Shown in pieces: positions 51,937 through 60,504 of a stretch of 64,000 nt of DNA. The DNA is from Acidobacteriota bacterium (GTDB lineage Bacteria; Acidobacteriota; Thermoanaerobaculia; Thermoanaerobaculales; Sulfomarinibacteraceae), in NCBI GenBank assembly GCA_022340665.1, contig JAJDNM010000072.1:1-64000 (forward strand). The letters are read 5' to 3'. The position numbers and the translations under genes are program-made. The stretch's first letter is position 1. Every line of letters begins with the position of its first letter. The notes beneath the pieces are model-generated. The model did no database searches and had not been told where the DNA came from. It worked only from the letters and a program-made list of their open reading frames with translations.

Positions 51937-53211
51937 TCAGATCACCGTCCCGTCCGGAACAACTGCATTCTTGGCCACAACGACGATCCCGTCGCGAATC
52001 GCCCAGCCATCGCCCTCGACCTCTTCGACCCCCGCCTCATTACAGATACGGACGTTGCTTCCGATCCGGGCGTTCTTGTCGATGATGGCGTTGCAGATCT
52101 CGCAGCCTTCGCCGATGCCTGGCGTCGGCTCCCCCGGCCTGGGGTCCGGATAGTGGGAGTCGATCCCCATGATCAGAGCGTTTCGAACGACGGACTTCCG
52201 GATCGATCCTCGAAGGCCGACGATGGCGTTCTCGAGCTCGGAGTCCTTCACACTCGACCCGTCAGAGAGGAGCGCACGATCGAACCTGCACCTGTGGAGG
52301 CGAGCCCCCGGGAGGTAGCGGGGCCGCGTGTAGATCGGCCACGCCTGATCGTGAAAGGTGAACTGCGGCGTCTCCTGTACCAGGTCCATGTGGGCCTCGA
52401 AGAAAGCACCGATGGTCCCGATGTCCCGCCAATAGCCCTTGAAGAAATGAGCCTGCACCCGTCGATTCGAGACCTCGGCGGGAATGATGTCGCCTCCGAA
52501 ATCCACCAGCGTGTTGTCGAGCGATTCGATGAGCGCTTCCTTGCGAAAGATGTAGATCCCCATCGACGCCAGGTACGGCAGATCCGAGGAAACGCCCTTC
52601 GCCTCGAGGAGGCGCGGCGACACCTCCATACCTGCCCGTTCCCGGTCGGTCGAGGGCTTTTCGCGAAACTCGACGATTCGTCCGCTGTCGTCCACCCTCA
52701 CCGCACCGAAGCCGGCGATCTCCTCGCTCGAGCAGGGTTTGACCGCGATGGTGATGTCGGCGTCGTTCTCGATGTGATCGTGCAGGAGTTGGCGATAGTC
52801 CATGCGATACATGTGGTCGCCGGCGAGGATCAGCACGTGTTCACCGGGGAGCTGGGCGAAGATGCGGAGATTCTGCCTCACCGCGTCTGCGGTGCCCTGG
52901 AACCAGGTCTGGACTGTCGGAGTCTGCTGGGCGGCGAGGATCTGCACGTAGCCGCGCGAGAAGGCGTCGAAGCGATAGGTGCGGCCGATATGACGGTGCA
53001 GGGACACGGAGTTGAACTGGGTCAATACGTACATGCGCTCCATGCCCGAGTTGATGGCGTTCGAGATCGGAATGTCGATCAAACGGTATTTTCCGGCCAC
53101 CGGAACCGCCGGCTTGCTGCGCTGCAACGTCAGCGGAGCCAGGCGAGTGCCACGCCCACCACCGAGGATCAGAACCGTCACATCCAAGTTGCACTCGTCG
53201 AGCGCGCTCAT
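51937..53211 (-). CDS. glgC: Glucose-1-phosphate adenylyltransferase
   Basis: The 424-residue enzyme makes ADP-glucose for glycogen synthesis. GGGRGTRLAPLT (17-28), KPAVPVAGKYRLIDIPISN, GTADAVRQN, GDHMYRMDY and FREKP give the nucleotide and sugar sites. The C-terminal third is the left-handed beta-helix used for allosteric control. GAGGAGG precedes ATG. No other glycogen gene is adjacent. Confidence 0.95.
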   Translation of the reverse strand: MSALDECNLDVTVLILGGGRGTRLAPLTLQRSKPAVPVAGKYRLIDIPISNAINSGMERMYVLTQFNSVSLHRHIGRTYRFDAFSRGYVQILAAQQTPTVQTWFQGTADAVRQNLRIFAQLPGEHVLILAGDHMYRMDYRQLLHDHIENDADITIAVKPCSSEEIAGFGAVRVDDSGRIVEFREKPSTDRERAGMEVSPRLLEAKGVSSDLPYLASMGIYIFRKEALIESLDNTLVDFGGDIIPAEVSNRRVQAHFFKGYWRDIGTIGAFFEAHMDLVQETPQFTFHDQAWPIYTRPRYLPGARLHRCRFDRALLSDGSSVKDSELENAIVGLRGSIRKSVVRNALIMGIDSHYPDPRPGEPTPGIGEGCEICNAIIDKNARIGSNVRICNEAGVEEVEGDGWAIRDGIVVVAKNAVVPDGTVI

Positions 53212-53332
53212 TCAATCCTCCTCGAGCAATCTTGGGCCAGTGTAGCCGCTCCAGAATCGGCTGCAAAGTTCGCGTGCCATGTGTCGTGCAGATCACCCGT
53301 GATTGCCGGATTCCCATGTAGCATGATCGCGC

Positions 53333-55474
53333 ATGAGTGAAAACCGATCTCGCGCTCGGCCGGTGAACGGCGTTCGTTCCGCGGTTCTCGCGGCAACCGC
53401 CGTGATCCTGACCGGGATCGCCTGGGGCCTCGGCTGGTTGCCGCCCATGGAACGCGCAACCGGGGACCTTCTCCTGCGAATCTCCACCCGCGGCCTCGAC
53501 GCAGATCCCACCGTCGTGGCGATACTGATCGATGACCTCGCAGTCGAACGCTACGGCCCCTTGCCGTGGCCCCGCGACCGGTATGCAAATCTCGTAGCGG
53601 TCGCGGCCGCCGCCGGGGCTCGGGGATTCGCGATCGACGTCCTCTTGTCGGAACCGACCAGCCCTGAGAGCGACATTGCCCTCGCTCGCGCTCTCAGGAA
53701 GACGCCGGCCGTCCTCGCAGCCGCCTTCGATCACCAAGGTCGATGGTTGCTCCCGATGGATATCTTTGGAGGCTCGGGAGCCGCGGCTCATGCGTACGGG
53801 GAGGTCGGTCCGGACGGGGTGGTGCGCACCGTCGCCGCAACCAAACAGGGAAACGGCCTCTCCCTCCCCGCCCTCTCACTCGCGGCCGCTCGGCTCCTGA
53901 GGCCGGAGCTGGCGATCGAGCCCGGCTCGATTCTGCGCCCGGAATTCCGGCCCGCGCCCCAGCACATCCCGGCGCTCGGCACGGTCGACGTACTCGACAA
54001 GAATTTTGACCCGCGGGACCTTGACGGCAGATTGGTATTCGTCGGTGTCTCGGCAACGGGCGCAGGCGATCAGTTCGTCGTTCCCACTGGCCCGCGCCAC
54101 CAACCGGTGCCAGGCGTTCTGTCTCACGCCTCGGCGGCGGCTTCCATCCTCCAGAACCGACTTCTCCGGGTCCCCGGGTGGGGCTGGTCTCTGGCCGCTG
54201 CACTGCTGCTTTCATTCGGCGTGCAGCTCACCCGTGACCATCGCGGCGAGTTCGATCTCGGAGTCTTCGTAGTTCTCGTCGCCGGTATGGTTCTGATCGC
54301 GATGCTGGCCGTCCGCTACAGTCTGCTACTTCTTCCGACAATCTCGATGCTGACAGTGGTCGTCCTGTCAGCCCTCCTCCGAGAAACCGTCGAGTCACGG
54401 GCAGCGCGGAGGGAGAGCGGTCGTCTGCTGGAGGCTGTGCTGGAGCACGTTGGAGGCTCGACTTCGCCCGTTCCGAGAACCGCTGCGGGCCGCCTCGATG
54501 CCCTCCGACAAGTCCAGAGGCGGGTCCTCGAAGACGACGCCCGCCGCCAGGCCCTGCTCGAGGGAATGGACGAAGGGGTCGTCCTCTGGGATTTGAATGG
54601 CGAGGTCGTCCTCGCCAACCCGGCAGCGGGCCGCTTGTGGAACGGGCCGCTCGACATCGGCCAGATCTCACCGAAACAGGAGACCAGCAGTCCCCTGGTC
54701 GTCGAGCGCAGCTCACGCCAGATCGCGGTCACGCTGACCGACCTCGGCCAAGGCCATCTCGCCATCCTGCGCGACATCACTGCCGAGCGCACCCTGGAGC
54801 AGAAACGCAGAGAGATGCAGAGGCTGGTGTCGCACGAGCTGAAGACTCCGCTGGCGTCGATTGCCGGTTTCGGTGAGAACCTCGAGCGATACGAACTCGA
54901 CGGTGAGGAACAGCGTCGCGTCGCCTCCTTGATCCGCGGGGAAGCCCAGCGGCTTCAAGAGATGGTCACGGTGTTCCTCGACCTCGAACGGCTGGGAGGA
55001 GGTCACTGGGACGGCGCCACGGAGACCGTCGATCTCGGCCGTCTGGTGGCTTCACGGCTCGATGTGCTCGAGGCCGCCGCCACCTCGTACGAGGTTGGCA
55101 TCGCCCGTTCGCTCGCCGACGGCTGCTGGGTTCGCGCGGTCCCCGCGCTCCTCGACCGGGTGGTCGACAACCTCGTCGGTAACGCGATCAAGTACACGGA
55201 AGCAGGAGACGTCATCGAAATCGATCTCACCCGAACCGGTGACAGCATCCGTCTCAGTGTTCGCGACCGTGGGCCAGGCATCCCCAAAGACGGAATGACA
55301 CGCCTCTTCGAACGTTTCTACCGGGTACCGGGGGTCAAGGGCACCGGTGCAGGCCTCGGGCTGGCGCTGGTCAGAGAGGTGGTTGATTGGCACGGAGGAT
55401 GCATAAAAATCGACAGTGAGATTGGAGCCGGCAGCACCTTCACGGTCACTTTGCCGGCGATGCGGGAGGTTTGA
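53333..55474 (+). CDS. CHASE2-domain sensor histidine kinase
   Basis: The 713-residue membrane protein has an N-terminal hydrophobic segment, a periplasmic CHASE2 domain at about 40-275 (VVAILIDDLAVERYGPLPWPRDRY), three hydrophobic segments at about 280-350, a PAS-like region and a kinase core. H501 in LVSHELKTPLASIAGF is the phosphorylated residue, with NLVGNAIKYT, RDRGPGIP and GTGAGLGLAL as the ATP-binding boxes. The response regulator follows after three bases. The signal detected is unknown. Confidence 0.9.
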   Translation: MSENRSRARPVNGVRSAVLAATAVILTGIAWGLGWLPPMERATGDLLLRISTRGLDADPTVVAILIDDLAVERYGPLPWPRDRYANLVAVAAAAGARGFAIDVLLSEPTSPESDIALARALRKTPAVLAAAFDHQGRWLLPMDIFGGSGAAAHAYGEVGPDGVVRTVAATKQGNGLSLPALSLAAARLLRPELAIEPGSILRPEFRPAPQHIPALGTVDVLDKNFDPRDLDGRLVFVGVSATGAGDQFVVPTGPRHQPVPGVLSHASAAASILQNRLLRVPGWGWSLAAALLLSFGVQLTRDHRGEFDLGVFVVLVAGMVLIAMLAVRYSLLLLPTISMLTVVVLSALLRETVESRAARRESGRLLEAVLEHVGGSTSPVPRTAAGRLDALRQVQRRVLEDDARRQALLEGMDEGVVLWDLNGEVVLANPAAGRLWNGPLDIGQISPKQETSSPLVVERSSRQIAVTLTDLGQGHLAILRDITAERTLEQKRREMQRLVSHELKTPLASIAGFGENLERYELDGEEQRRVASLIRGEAQRLQEMVTVFLDLERLGGGHWDGATETVDLGRLVASRLDVLEAAATSYEVGIARSLADGCWVRAVPALLDRVVDNLVGNAIKYTEAGDVIEIDLTRTGDSIRLSVRDRGPGIPKDGMTRLFERFYRVPGVKGTGAGLGLALVREVVDWHGGCIKIDSEIGAGSTFTVTLPAMREV

Positions 55475-55477
55475 CGA

Positions 55478-56842
55478 GTGGCCGCCAGAATTCTCGTCGT
55501 CGACGACGACACCGCGATGCGCGAGATGATGTCGCTGGCTCTCCGCAAGGAGGGCCACGATCTCCGAGTGGCTTCGTCGGCCGACGAGGCGCGACAGGCG
55601 ATCGACGAGTCCACATTCGACGTCATCGTCACTGACATCTATCTCGGTGACGGCACCGGGCTCGAGGTGCTCGAGCATTGCCGCGAGGCGTGTCCCGAAG
55701 CCAGGGTTATCCTCGTGACTGCGCACGGAACCGTCGAGACGGCCGCCTCAGCCCGGCAGCTCGGTGTCTACGACTATCTCGCCAAGCCGTTCGATGTCGC
55801 CACCCTGGTGGACCGGGTCGCGACGGCGCTGGAGCTGGGGTCGGACGACGGCACCCAGATCGAGCTCGGACCCGAATCTCTGATCATCGGAAACGACCCG
55901 GCGATCGTCGAGGTCTACAACGCCGTCGCGCGAGTGGCGCCACTGCCAATGCCGGTGCTGGTGCGTGGTGAGACCGGCACCGGCAAGGAGCTGATCGCGC
56001 GAGCCCTGCATCGATTCGGCGCCAATCCGGCGGGAGCATTTGTTCCCCTGAACTGTGGTGCGATCCCGGAGACCCTGCTCGAGAGTGAGCTCTTCGGACA
56101 TCGCAAGGGCTCATTCACCGGCGCTGACCGCGATCGCCGCGGTGCGATCGAGGCTGCCCGCGACGGCACCCTCTTTCTCGACGAGGTCGGCGAGCTGCCA
56201 CCGGCGTTGCAGGTCAAGCTGTTGCGGTTTTTGCAGTCCGGAGAGGTGCGAGCGGTGGGCGCGGAGGACGCCGTACAGGTACCGGTCCGGGTGATTGCCG
56301 CGACTCACCGCGACCTCCGCGCGGAGGCCGAAGCTGGCACGTTCCGCGAAGATTTCTTCTATCGTCTCGCCGCCTACGAGATCGTGCTACCGCCGCTGCG
56401 AGAGCGGCGTTCCGACATCCCCCTGCTGGTCGAGCACTTTCGCCGCCGCAATCAGAAAGATGTTGATTCCATGGAACTTCAGTCTCCCAGTCCCGAAGTG
56501 CTGGAACTGCTGGTGAATCACGGGTGGCCCGGCAACGTCCGCGAGCTCGAGCACATCGTTCGGCGAACCATCGTCGACAGCGGTGGCCTGAGCGATGCGC
56601 GGAGCGTTCGGGCGCTACTCAGATCGGATGAGGACCAGACGGAAAACCGCATCACCCCTCCCGGGATTGGCGACGACCTCACCCTCAGGGAGCTCGAAAA
56701 GCTCCACATCGAGGCGGTGCTGGAGCGCTGTGAGGGGAACCGCACCCGGGCGGCGGAAATCCTCGGAATCGAACGAAAGTCCCTGTACCGCAAGGCCGAT
56801 CGTCTCGGCATTGCGCTTGACCCTCAGGAGGTCGACCCATGA
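55478..56842 (+). CDS. NtrC-type sigma54-dependent response regulator
   Basis: The 454-residue regulator has a receiver domain with D53 as phosphate acceptor (VVDDD, VIVTDIY), an AAA+ domain with Walker A GETGTGKE, the sigma54 contact loop GSFTGA (the more common form is GAFTGA) and LFLDEVGELP, and a C-terminal Fis-type helix-turn-helix (RTRAAEILGIERKSLYRKADRLGI). It would activate sigma54 promoters when phosphorylated by the kinase upstream. The start is GTG. It overlaps the FecR gene in ATGA. Confidence 0.93.
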   Translation: MAARILVVDDDTAMREMMSLALRKEGHDLRVASSADEARQAIDESTFDVIVTDIYLGDGTGLEVLEHCREACPEARVILVTAHGTVETAASARQLGVYDYLAKPFDVATLVDRVATALELGSDDGTQIELGPESLIIGNDPAIVEVYNAVARVAPLPMPVLVRGETGTGKELIARALHRFGANPAGAFVPLNCGAIPETLLESELFGHRKGSFTGADRDRRGAIEAARDGTLFLDEVGELPPALQVKLLRFLQSGEVRAVGAEDAVQVPVRVIAATHRDLRAEAEAGTFREDFFYRLAAYEIVLPPLRERRSDIPLLVEHFRRRNQKDVDSMELQSPSPEVLELLVNHGWPGNVRELEHIVRRTIVDSGGLSDARSVRALLRSDEDQTENRITPPGIGDDLTLRELEKLHIEAVLERCEGNRTRAAEILGIERKSLYRKADRLGIALDPQEVDP

Positions 56843-57567
56843 AGTGGCCCATCACATTGGTTGTTGTCTCGCTGGCTGCGCTGGCGGCCACCGTCGCGTC
56901 CGAATCCCCGGCGGTGCTGGATTACGAGGTCGTTTCGGTCAAGCGCAGTCTGCTGCTGAAAACCGAAGACGGAGAACGGGCGCTGCAGGTCGGCGACCAC
57001 GCCAGGTCGGGGGACACTCTCCGAACCGGTTCGAGATCACACGCAGAGCTCGCTGTCTCCGATTATGTGGCCAGATTCGCGATCTCGGCCAAAACCAGCT
57101 TTCGCCTCTCTCATGACACGCCGGGAGTTCTCATCGAAGTGGATCGGGGCAGCCTGCGCGCTATCTTCGGAAAGCTCCCGGACGGCGACACCAGGGAACG
57201 CCTGGTAGCGACACCCTCCGCGATCCTCGCGGTTCGGGGCACGGAGTACGGCGTCGACGTGGCGAAAAACGGTGAAACCTCGATCTTCGTCTTCGAGGGA
57301 ACCGTCGAGGCCTGGGAGAGGGGTGGTGCCGGCGAAAGGGTCCGGCTGCAGGCGGGCGAGACTTCGAGAATTCGCAAGGGCCGTGCTCCTTCGACTCCGA
57401 AGGCGCACGGAATCGGGTCCAACGATTGGGACCGGGGCCGACGGTCGACACCGTCCATGGGAGGTCCTCAGCAGTCCCCTGGGATGGGCAGCGCCGGATC
57501 CGGTTCGGGAAGCTCGGGCGCACGCTCTTCGTCGTCTCGCGGTGGGTCGAAACGACACGGCGGGTGA
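56839..57567 (+). CDS. FecR-domain periplasmic protein
   Basis: The 242-residue protein has a signal peptide and a FecR domain: DHARSGDTLRTGSRSHAELAVSD, then LIEVDRGSLRAIF and TPSAILAVRGTEYGVDV. The tail is glycine/serine-rich. It is coupled to the response regulator (ATGA) and may pass an external signal to the CHASE2 kinase; that is an inference from gene order. Confidence 0.85.
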   Translation: MKWPITLVVVSLAALAATVASESPAVLDYEVVSVKRSLLLKTEDGERALQVGDHARSGDTLRTGSRSHAELAVSDYVARFAISAKTSFRLSHDTPGVLIEVDRGSLRAIFGKLPDGDTRERLVATPSAILAVRGTEYGVDVAKNGETSIFVFEGTVEAWERGGAGERVRLQAGETSRIRKGRAPSTPKAHGIGSNDWDRGRRSTPSMGGPQQSPGMGSAGSGSGSSGARSSSSRGGSKRHGG

Positions 57568-57581
57568 GTCGGGACAACCCG

Positions 57582-58814
57582 CTACGATTCTGAGCTGGAC
57601 AAACGACGCACCCGAATCAGGGCCACCGTGGCCACCACACACGCCATTAGCATGAAGATCGAACCCGTGCGGAACGGCCAGGCAAAACCGAGCGCACCGT
57701 AGACAACCTCGCCCCAGAAGGGACCGATGATTCGGGCGAGGCTCGACACGCCCTGATAAACGCCCATCACTCCACCGACCTCGTCCGGATCGACGAGCTT
57801 CGAGGTGAAGGCTGAGAGCGACGGGTGGGCGATGCCCTGACCGAGGGCGAGCACCGCAAGAGCCATCAACAACGGCCCGCGCTCCGTTGTATTGGGTATG
57901 AAGCCCAGCGCCAAACAACTGAGAAGGGCGCCGGCAACGATCAACCGGACCTCGCCGAACCTTTTCGCCAACCGACCGACCAGTCCTCCCTGCACGATCG
58001 CTCCCAGCACCCCGGCGTAGACGAAGAGCCACGCGATGGTCGAGGTCGCATAGCCGAAACGAAGCTTCGCGAACTGGGCGAAGGTAGTTTCGAAATTCGC
58101 GAAAGCAAAGATGGTGCAGAAGACCATCAGCAGGCAGAGGCCGACGAGAGGATGGGACAGGGCATCAGTGAGGCTGCCGAGGCTGAGTGGATTTCGCCGT
58201 GCCTTCCGTCTGGCGTCCTTGTCGAGGGTTTCCGGAAGACGGGTCAGGACGAGAACGAAAGCGGTCATCGACGTCACGGCCGCACCGATGCCGGGGAGCC
58301 ACGGTGCAACCGTCACCAGCAGGGCACCGAGAGCCGGGCCGAGAATGAAGCCGAGGCCGAAGGCCGCGCCAATGATCCCCATGCCCTTCGCCCGCTCCTC
58401 GGGTCCCGTGATGTCCGCGATCACCGCCAGCGCGGTCGAAATGTTGCCGCCTGAGATCCCGTCGATGATACGAGAAGCGAAGAGCATGCCGAGAGATCCT
58501 GCGATGCCGAAGAGCACGTAACCCACCGCCGAGCCGAACAGCGATACCAGCAAGACCGGTCTCCGCCCCACCCGGTCCGAGAGACGACCGAGAATGGGCG
58601 CCGCAATAAACTGCATGATCGAGAACGAGGCCATCAACAGCCCGAAGACGGCCGGCGACGGCCCGTATTCCTCCGCATACAGCGGCAATATCGGAATCAC
58701 GATGCCGAAACCCACCAGATCGATGAAGACGATCAGGAAGACGATGCCGATCTTTGCACGATGCTCTTTCAACCAGATGCCCCTTCGCGTTGGCCGAGGG
58801 GATTCTATCGTCAT
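57582..58814 (-). CDS. MFS transporter, TetA/Bcr-like drug exporter type
   Basis: The 410-residue protein has 12 hydrophobic segments. The motif GRLSDRVGRRPVLL after the second segment is the antiporter type of GxxxDRxGRR, and GPALGALLV gives the motif C glycine-proline bend. These mark drug/H+ exporters. The ATG chosen lies just outside the heptamer array; the reading frame continues upstream into it as HPASSIQ units, which is not a plausible N-terminus. The ribosome site is weak. Confidence 0.82.
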   Translation of the reverse strand: MTIESPRPTRRGIWLKEHRAKIGIVFLIVFIDLVGFGIVIPILPLYAEEYGPSPAVFGLLMASFSIMQFIAAPILGRLSDRVGRRPVLLVSLFGSAVGYVLFGIAGSLGMLFASRIIDGISGGNISTALAVIADITGPEERAKGMGIIGAAFGLGFILGPALGALLVTVAPWLPGIGAAVTSMTAFVLVLTRLPETLDKDARRKARRNPLSLGSLTDALSHPLVGLCLLMVFCTIFAFANFETTFAQFAKLRFGYATSTIAWLFVYAGVLGAIVQGGLVGRLAKRFGEVRLIVAGALLSCLALGFIPNTTERGPLLMALAVLALGQGIAHPSLSAFTSKLVDPDEVGGVMGVYQGVSSLARIIGPFWGEVVYGALGFAWPFRTGSIFMLMACVVATVALIRVRRLSSSES

Positions 58815-58833
58815 CCGCCCTCGGGGAGGTGTT

Positions 58834-59036
58834 CGATGCTGGATGCTGGATGCTGGATGCTGGATGCTGGATGCTGGATGCTGGATGCTGGATGCTGGAT
58901 GCTGGATGCTGGATGCTGGATGCTGGATGCTGGATGCTGGATGCATCGAATCAATAAGTCGTCTCGCTGAATTGTCAAGGGGTGGGCCGACGGATCGAGT
59001 ATCTAATATCGAGTATCCAGTATCGGGAGGGTGGGA
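58834..59036. repeat. Intergenic repeat element, copy 11, with a 15-copy GGATGCT array
   Basis: A perfect array of the heptamer GGATGCT spans 58835-58943, about 15 copies. It is followed by a spacer of about 55 bases, inverted degenerate units (GAGTATCTAATATCGAGTATCCAG) and the core GGGAGGGTGGGAGGGCGG. The core touches the trkH stop. The array starts about 20 bases upstream of the MFS start codon. Confidence 0.85.
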
Positions 59037-59042
59037 GGGCGG

Positions 59043-60479
59043 TCAGCGACGCCAGAATTCGCGCGAGAAGAGCGCGAGCAGGGTGAAGACCTCGAGGCGT
59101 CCGAAGAGCATGCAGGCGGCCAGCACCACCTTCACCTGCCCAGGGAAATGGGCGAAGTTGTCATAAGCCCCGATCTCTCCCAAACCCGGACCAACGTTGC
59201 CGATCGAAGTGAGTCCGGCCGATATCGCCGTCAGCAAATCGTAGCCGCTGGCCGCGACCACAGCTGTGCCAACCAGGGCTATCATCAGGTAGGCAGTGAG
59301 AAACGCCCAGATTCCTGACAACACCGACTCTCGCACCACGACCCCGCCGTACTTGACGGGCCGCACCGCGTGCGGATGGATGAGCCGCAGGAGGGTCGTG
59401 CGCAGCGAGGTCAGTGCGAGAAGAGCGCGCAGGCTCTTGATGCCGCCGCCGGTCGAGCCCGACATGCCGCCGAGAACCATCAGGCACAGCAGTACCAATA
59501 ACGGCAAGGTTGTCCATGTTTCGAAGTCCGTGGTGCAGTACCCGGTGGTGGTCAGAATGCTGACGGTTTGAAACGCTGCGTGGCGGAGGCTGTCTCCGAG
59601 CCGATTTCCATCCTCATGTACCGTCACGAAGAGCACCAGGGTTGAAACCGCAATCACGCCGAGGAAGTAGCGCAATTCGCTATCCCGCCACACCTCGACA
59701 ACGCGGCCCGTCAGGAACTTGAAATGGAGCACGAAGTTGATGCCGGCCAACAGCATGAAGAAGATCACGATCCACTCGACGGTGGCCGAACCAAACTCCC
59801 CGACCGACGTGTTCTTGGTGGAGAAACCTCCGGTCGCGAGCGTCGTGAACGAGTGGCACAGTGCATCGAACCAGCTCAGACCTGCCAGACGAAGCGCCAC
59901 GCACTCCGCGCCGGTGAACCCCACGTAGACCAGCCACAAGGTGCGGGCCGTCGTCGCAAGACGCGGCTTGACCTTGTCCGCCACCGGGCCCGGCACTTCG
60001 GCCTTGAAAAGCTGCATGCCTCCGATGCCGAGCAGGGGCAGAATAGCGATGGTGAATAGAATGATCCCCATGCCGCCCAGCCATTGGCTCATCGCGCGCC
60101 ACAAGAGCAGCGCTCGCGGAATCAGGGTAGTATCCGTGATCACGGTCGAACCGGTCGTCGTGAATCCCGACACCGACTCGAAGAACGCGTCCACCGGTCC
60201 CAGGCTGCCGGTCACGAGATAGGGCACCGAACCTACCAGTGAGACCGCGATCCAGGCCCCGGAGACCACCAGGAAACCGTCCCTGGGACGGATGTGCCGG
60301 TCGATCGGTGGACGGACGCGCACCAACAGGAGGCCGATAATGCCGCCGATCGCAATCGCCGCTACCCACGGCTCGAGAGACTCGCGATAGAAGAGGCTCG
60401 CCAGAAGCGGAAGGCAGAGGAAGGCGCAGTCGAGCAGCAGCAGCCAACCGAGCAGGTAGGTGACGAAGCGGCGGTTCAT
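59043..60479 (-). CDS. trkH: Trk potassium uptake channel TrkH
   Basis: The 478-residue protein has about ten hydrophobic segments and four pore loops: SVSGFTTTGSTV, SFTTLATGGFST, SILTTTGYCTTD and LTSIGNVGPG. These give the TrkH/KtrB selectivity filter with its glycines. It takes up K+ together with the TrkA protein encoded upstream. The ATG chosen begins with the first membrane helix; an earlier in-frame start would overlap trkA. Confidence 0.93.
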   Translation of the reverse strand: MNRRFVTYLLGWLLLLDCAFLCLPLLASLFYRESLEPWVAAIAIGGIIGLLLVRVRPPIDRHIRPRDGFLVVSGAWIAVSLVGSVPYLVTGSLGPVDAFFESVSGFTTTGSTVITDTTLIPRALLLWRAMSQWLGGMGIILFTIAILPLLGIGGMQLFKAEVPGPVADKVKPRLATTARTLWLVYVGFTGAECVALRLAGLSWFDALCHSFTTLATGGFSTKNTSVGEFGSATVEWIVIFFMLLAGINFVLHFKFLTGRVVEVWRDSELRYFLGVIAVSTLVLFVTVHEDGNRLGDSLRHAAFQTVSILTTTGYCTTDFETWTTLPLLVLLCLMVLGGMSGSTGGGIKSLRALLALTSLRTTLLRLIHPHAVRPVKYGGVVVRESVLSGIWAFLTAYLMIALVGTAVVAASGYDLLTAISAGLTSIGNVGPGLGEIGAYDNFAHFPGQVKVVLAACMLFGRLEVFTLLALFSREFWRR

Positions 60480-60504
60480 CCGGGGCGTGTCCCCTGCTCC
60501 CGCG

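Noticed and set aside
58835-58943. Regular array that could be taken for CRISPR
   Set aside because: The unit is seven bases with no spacers, so it is a simple tandem repeat; no cas gene is in the window.
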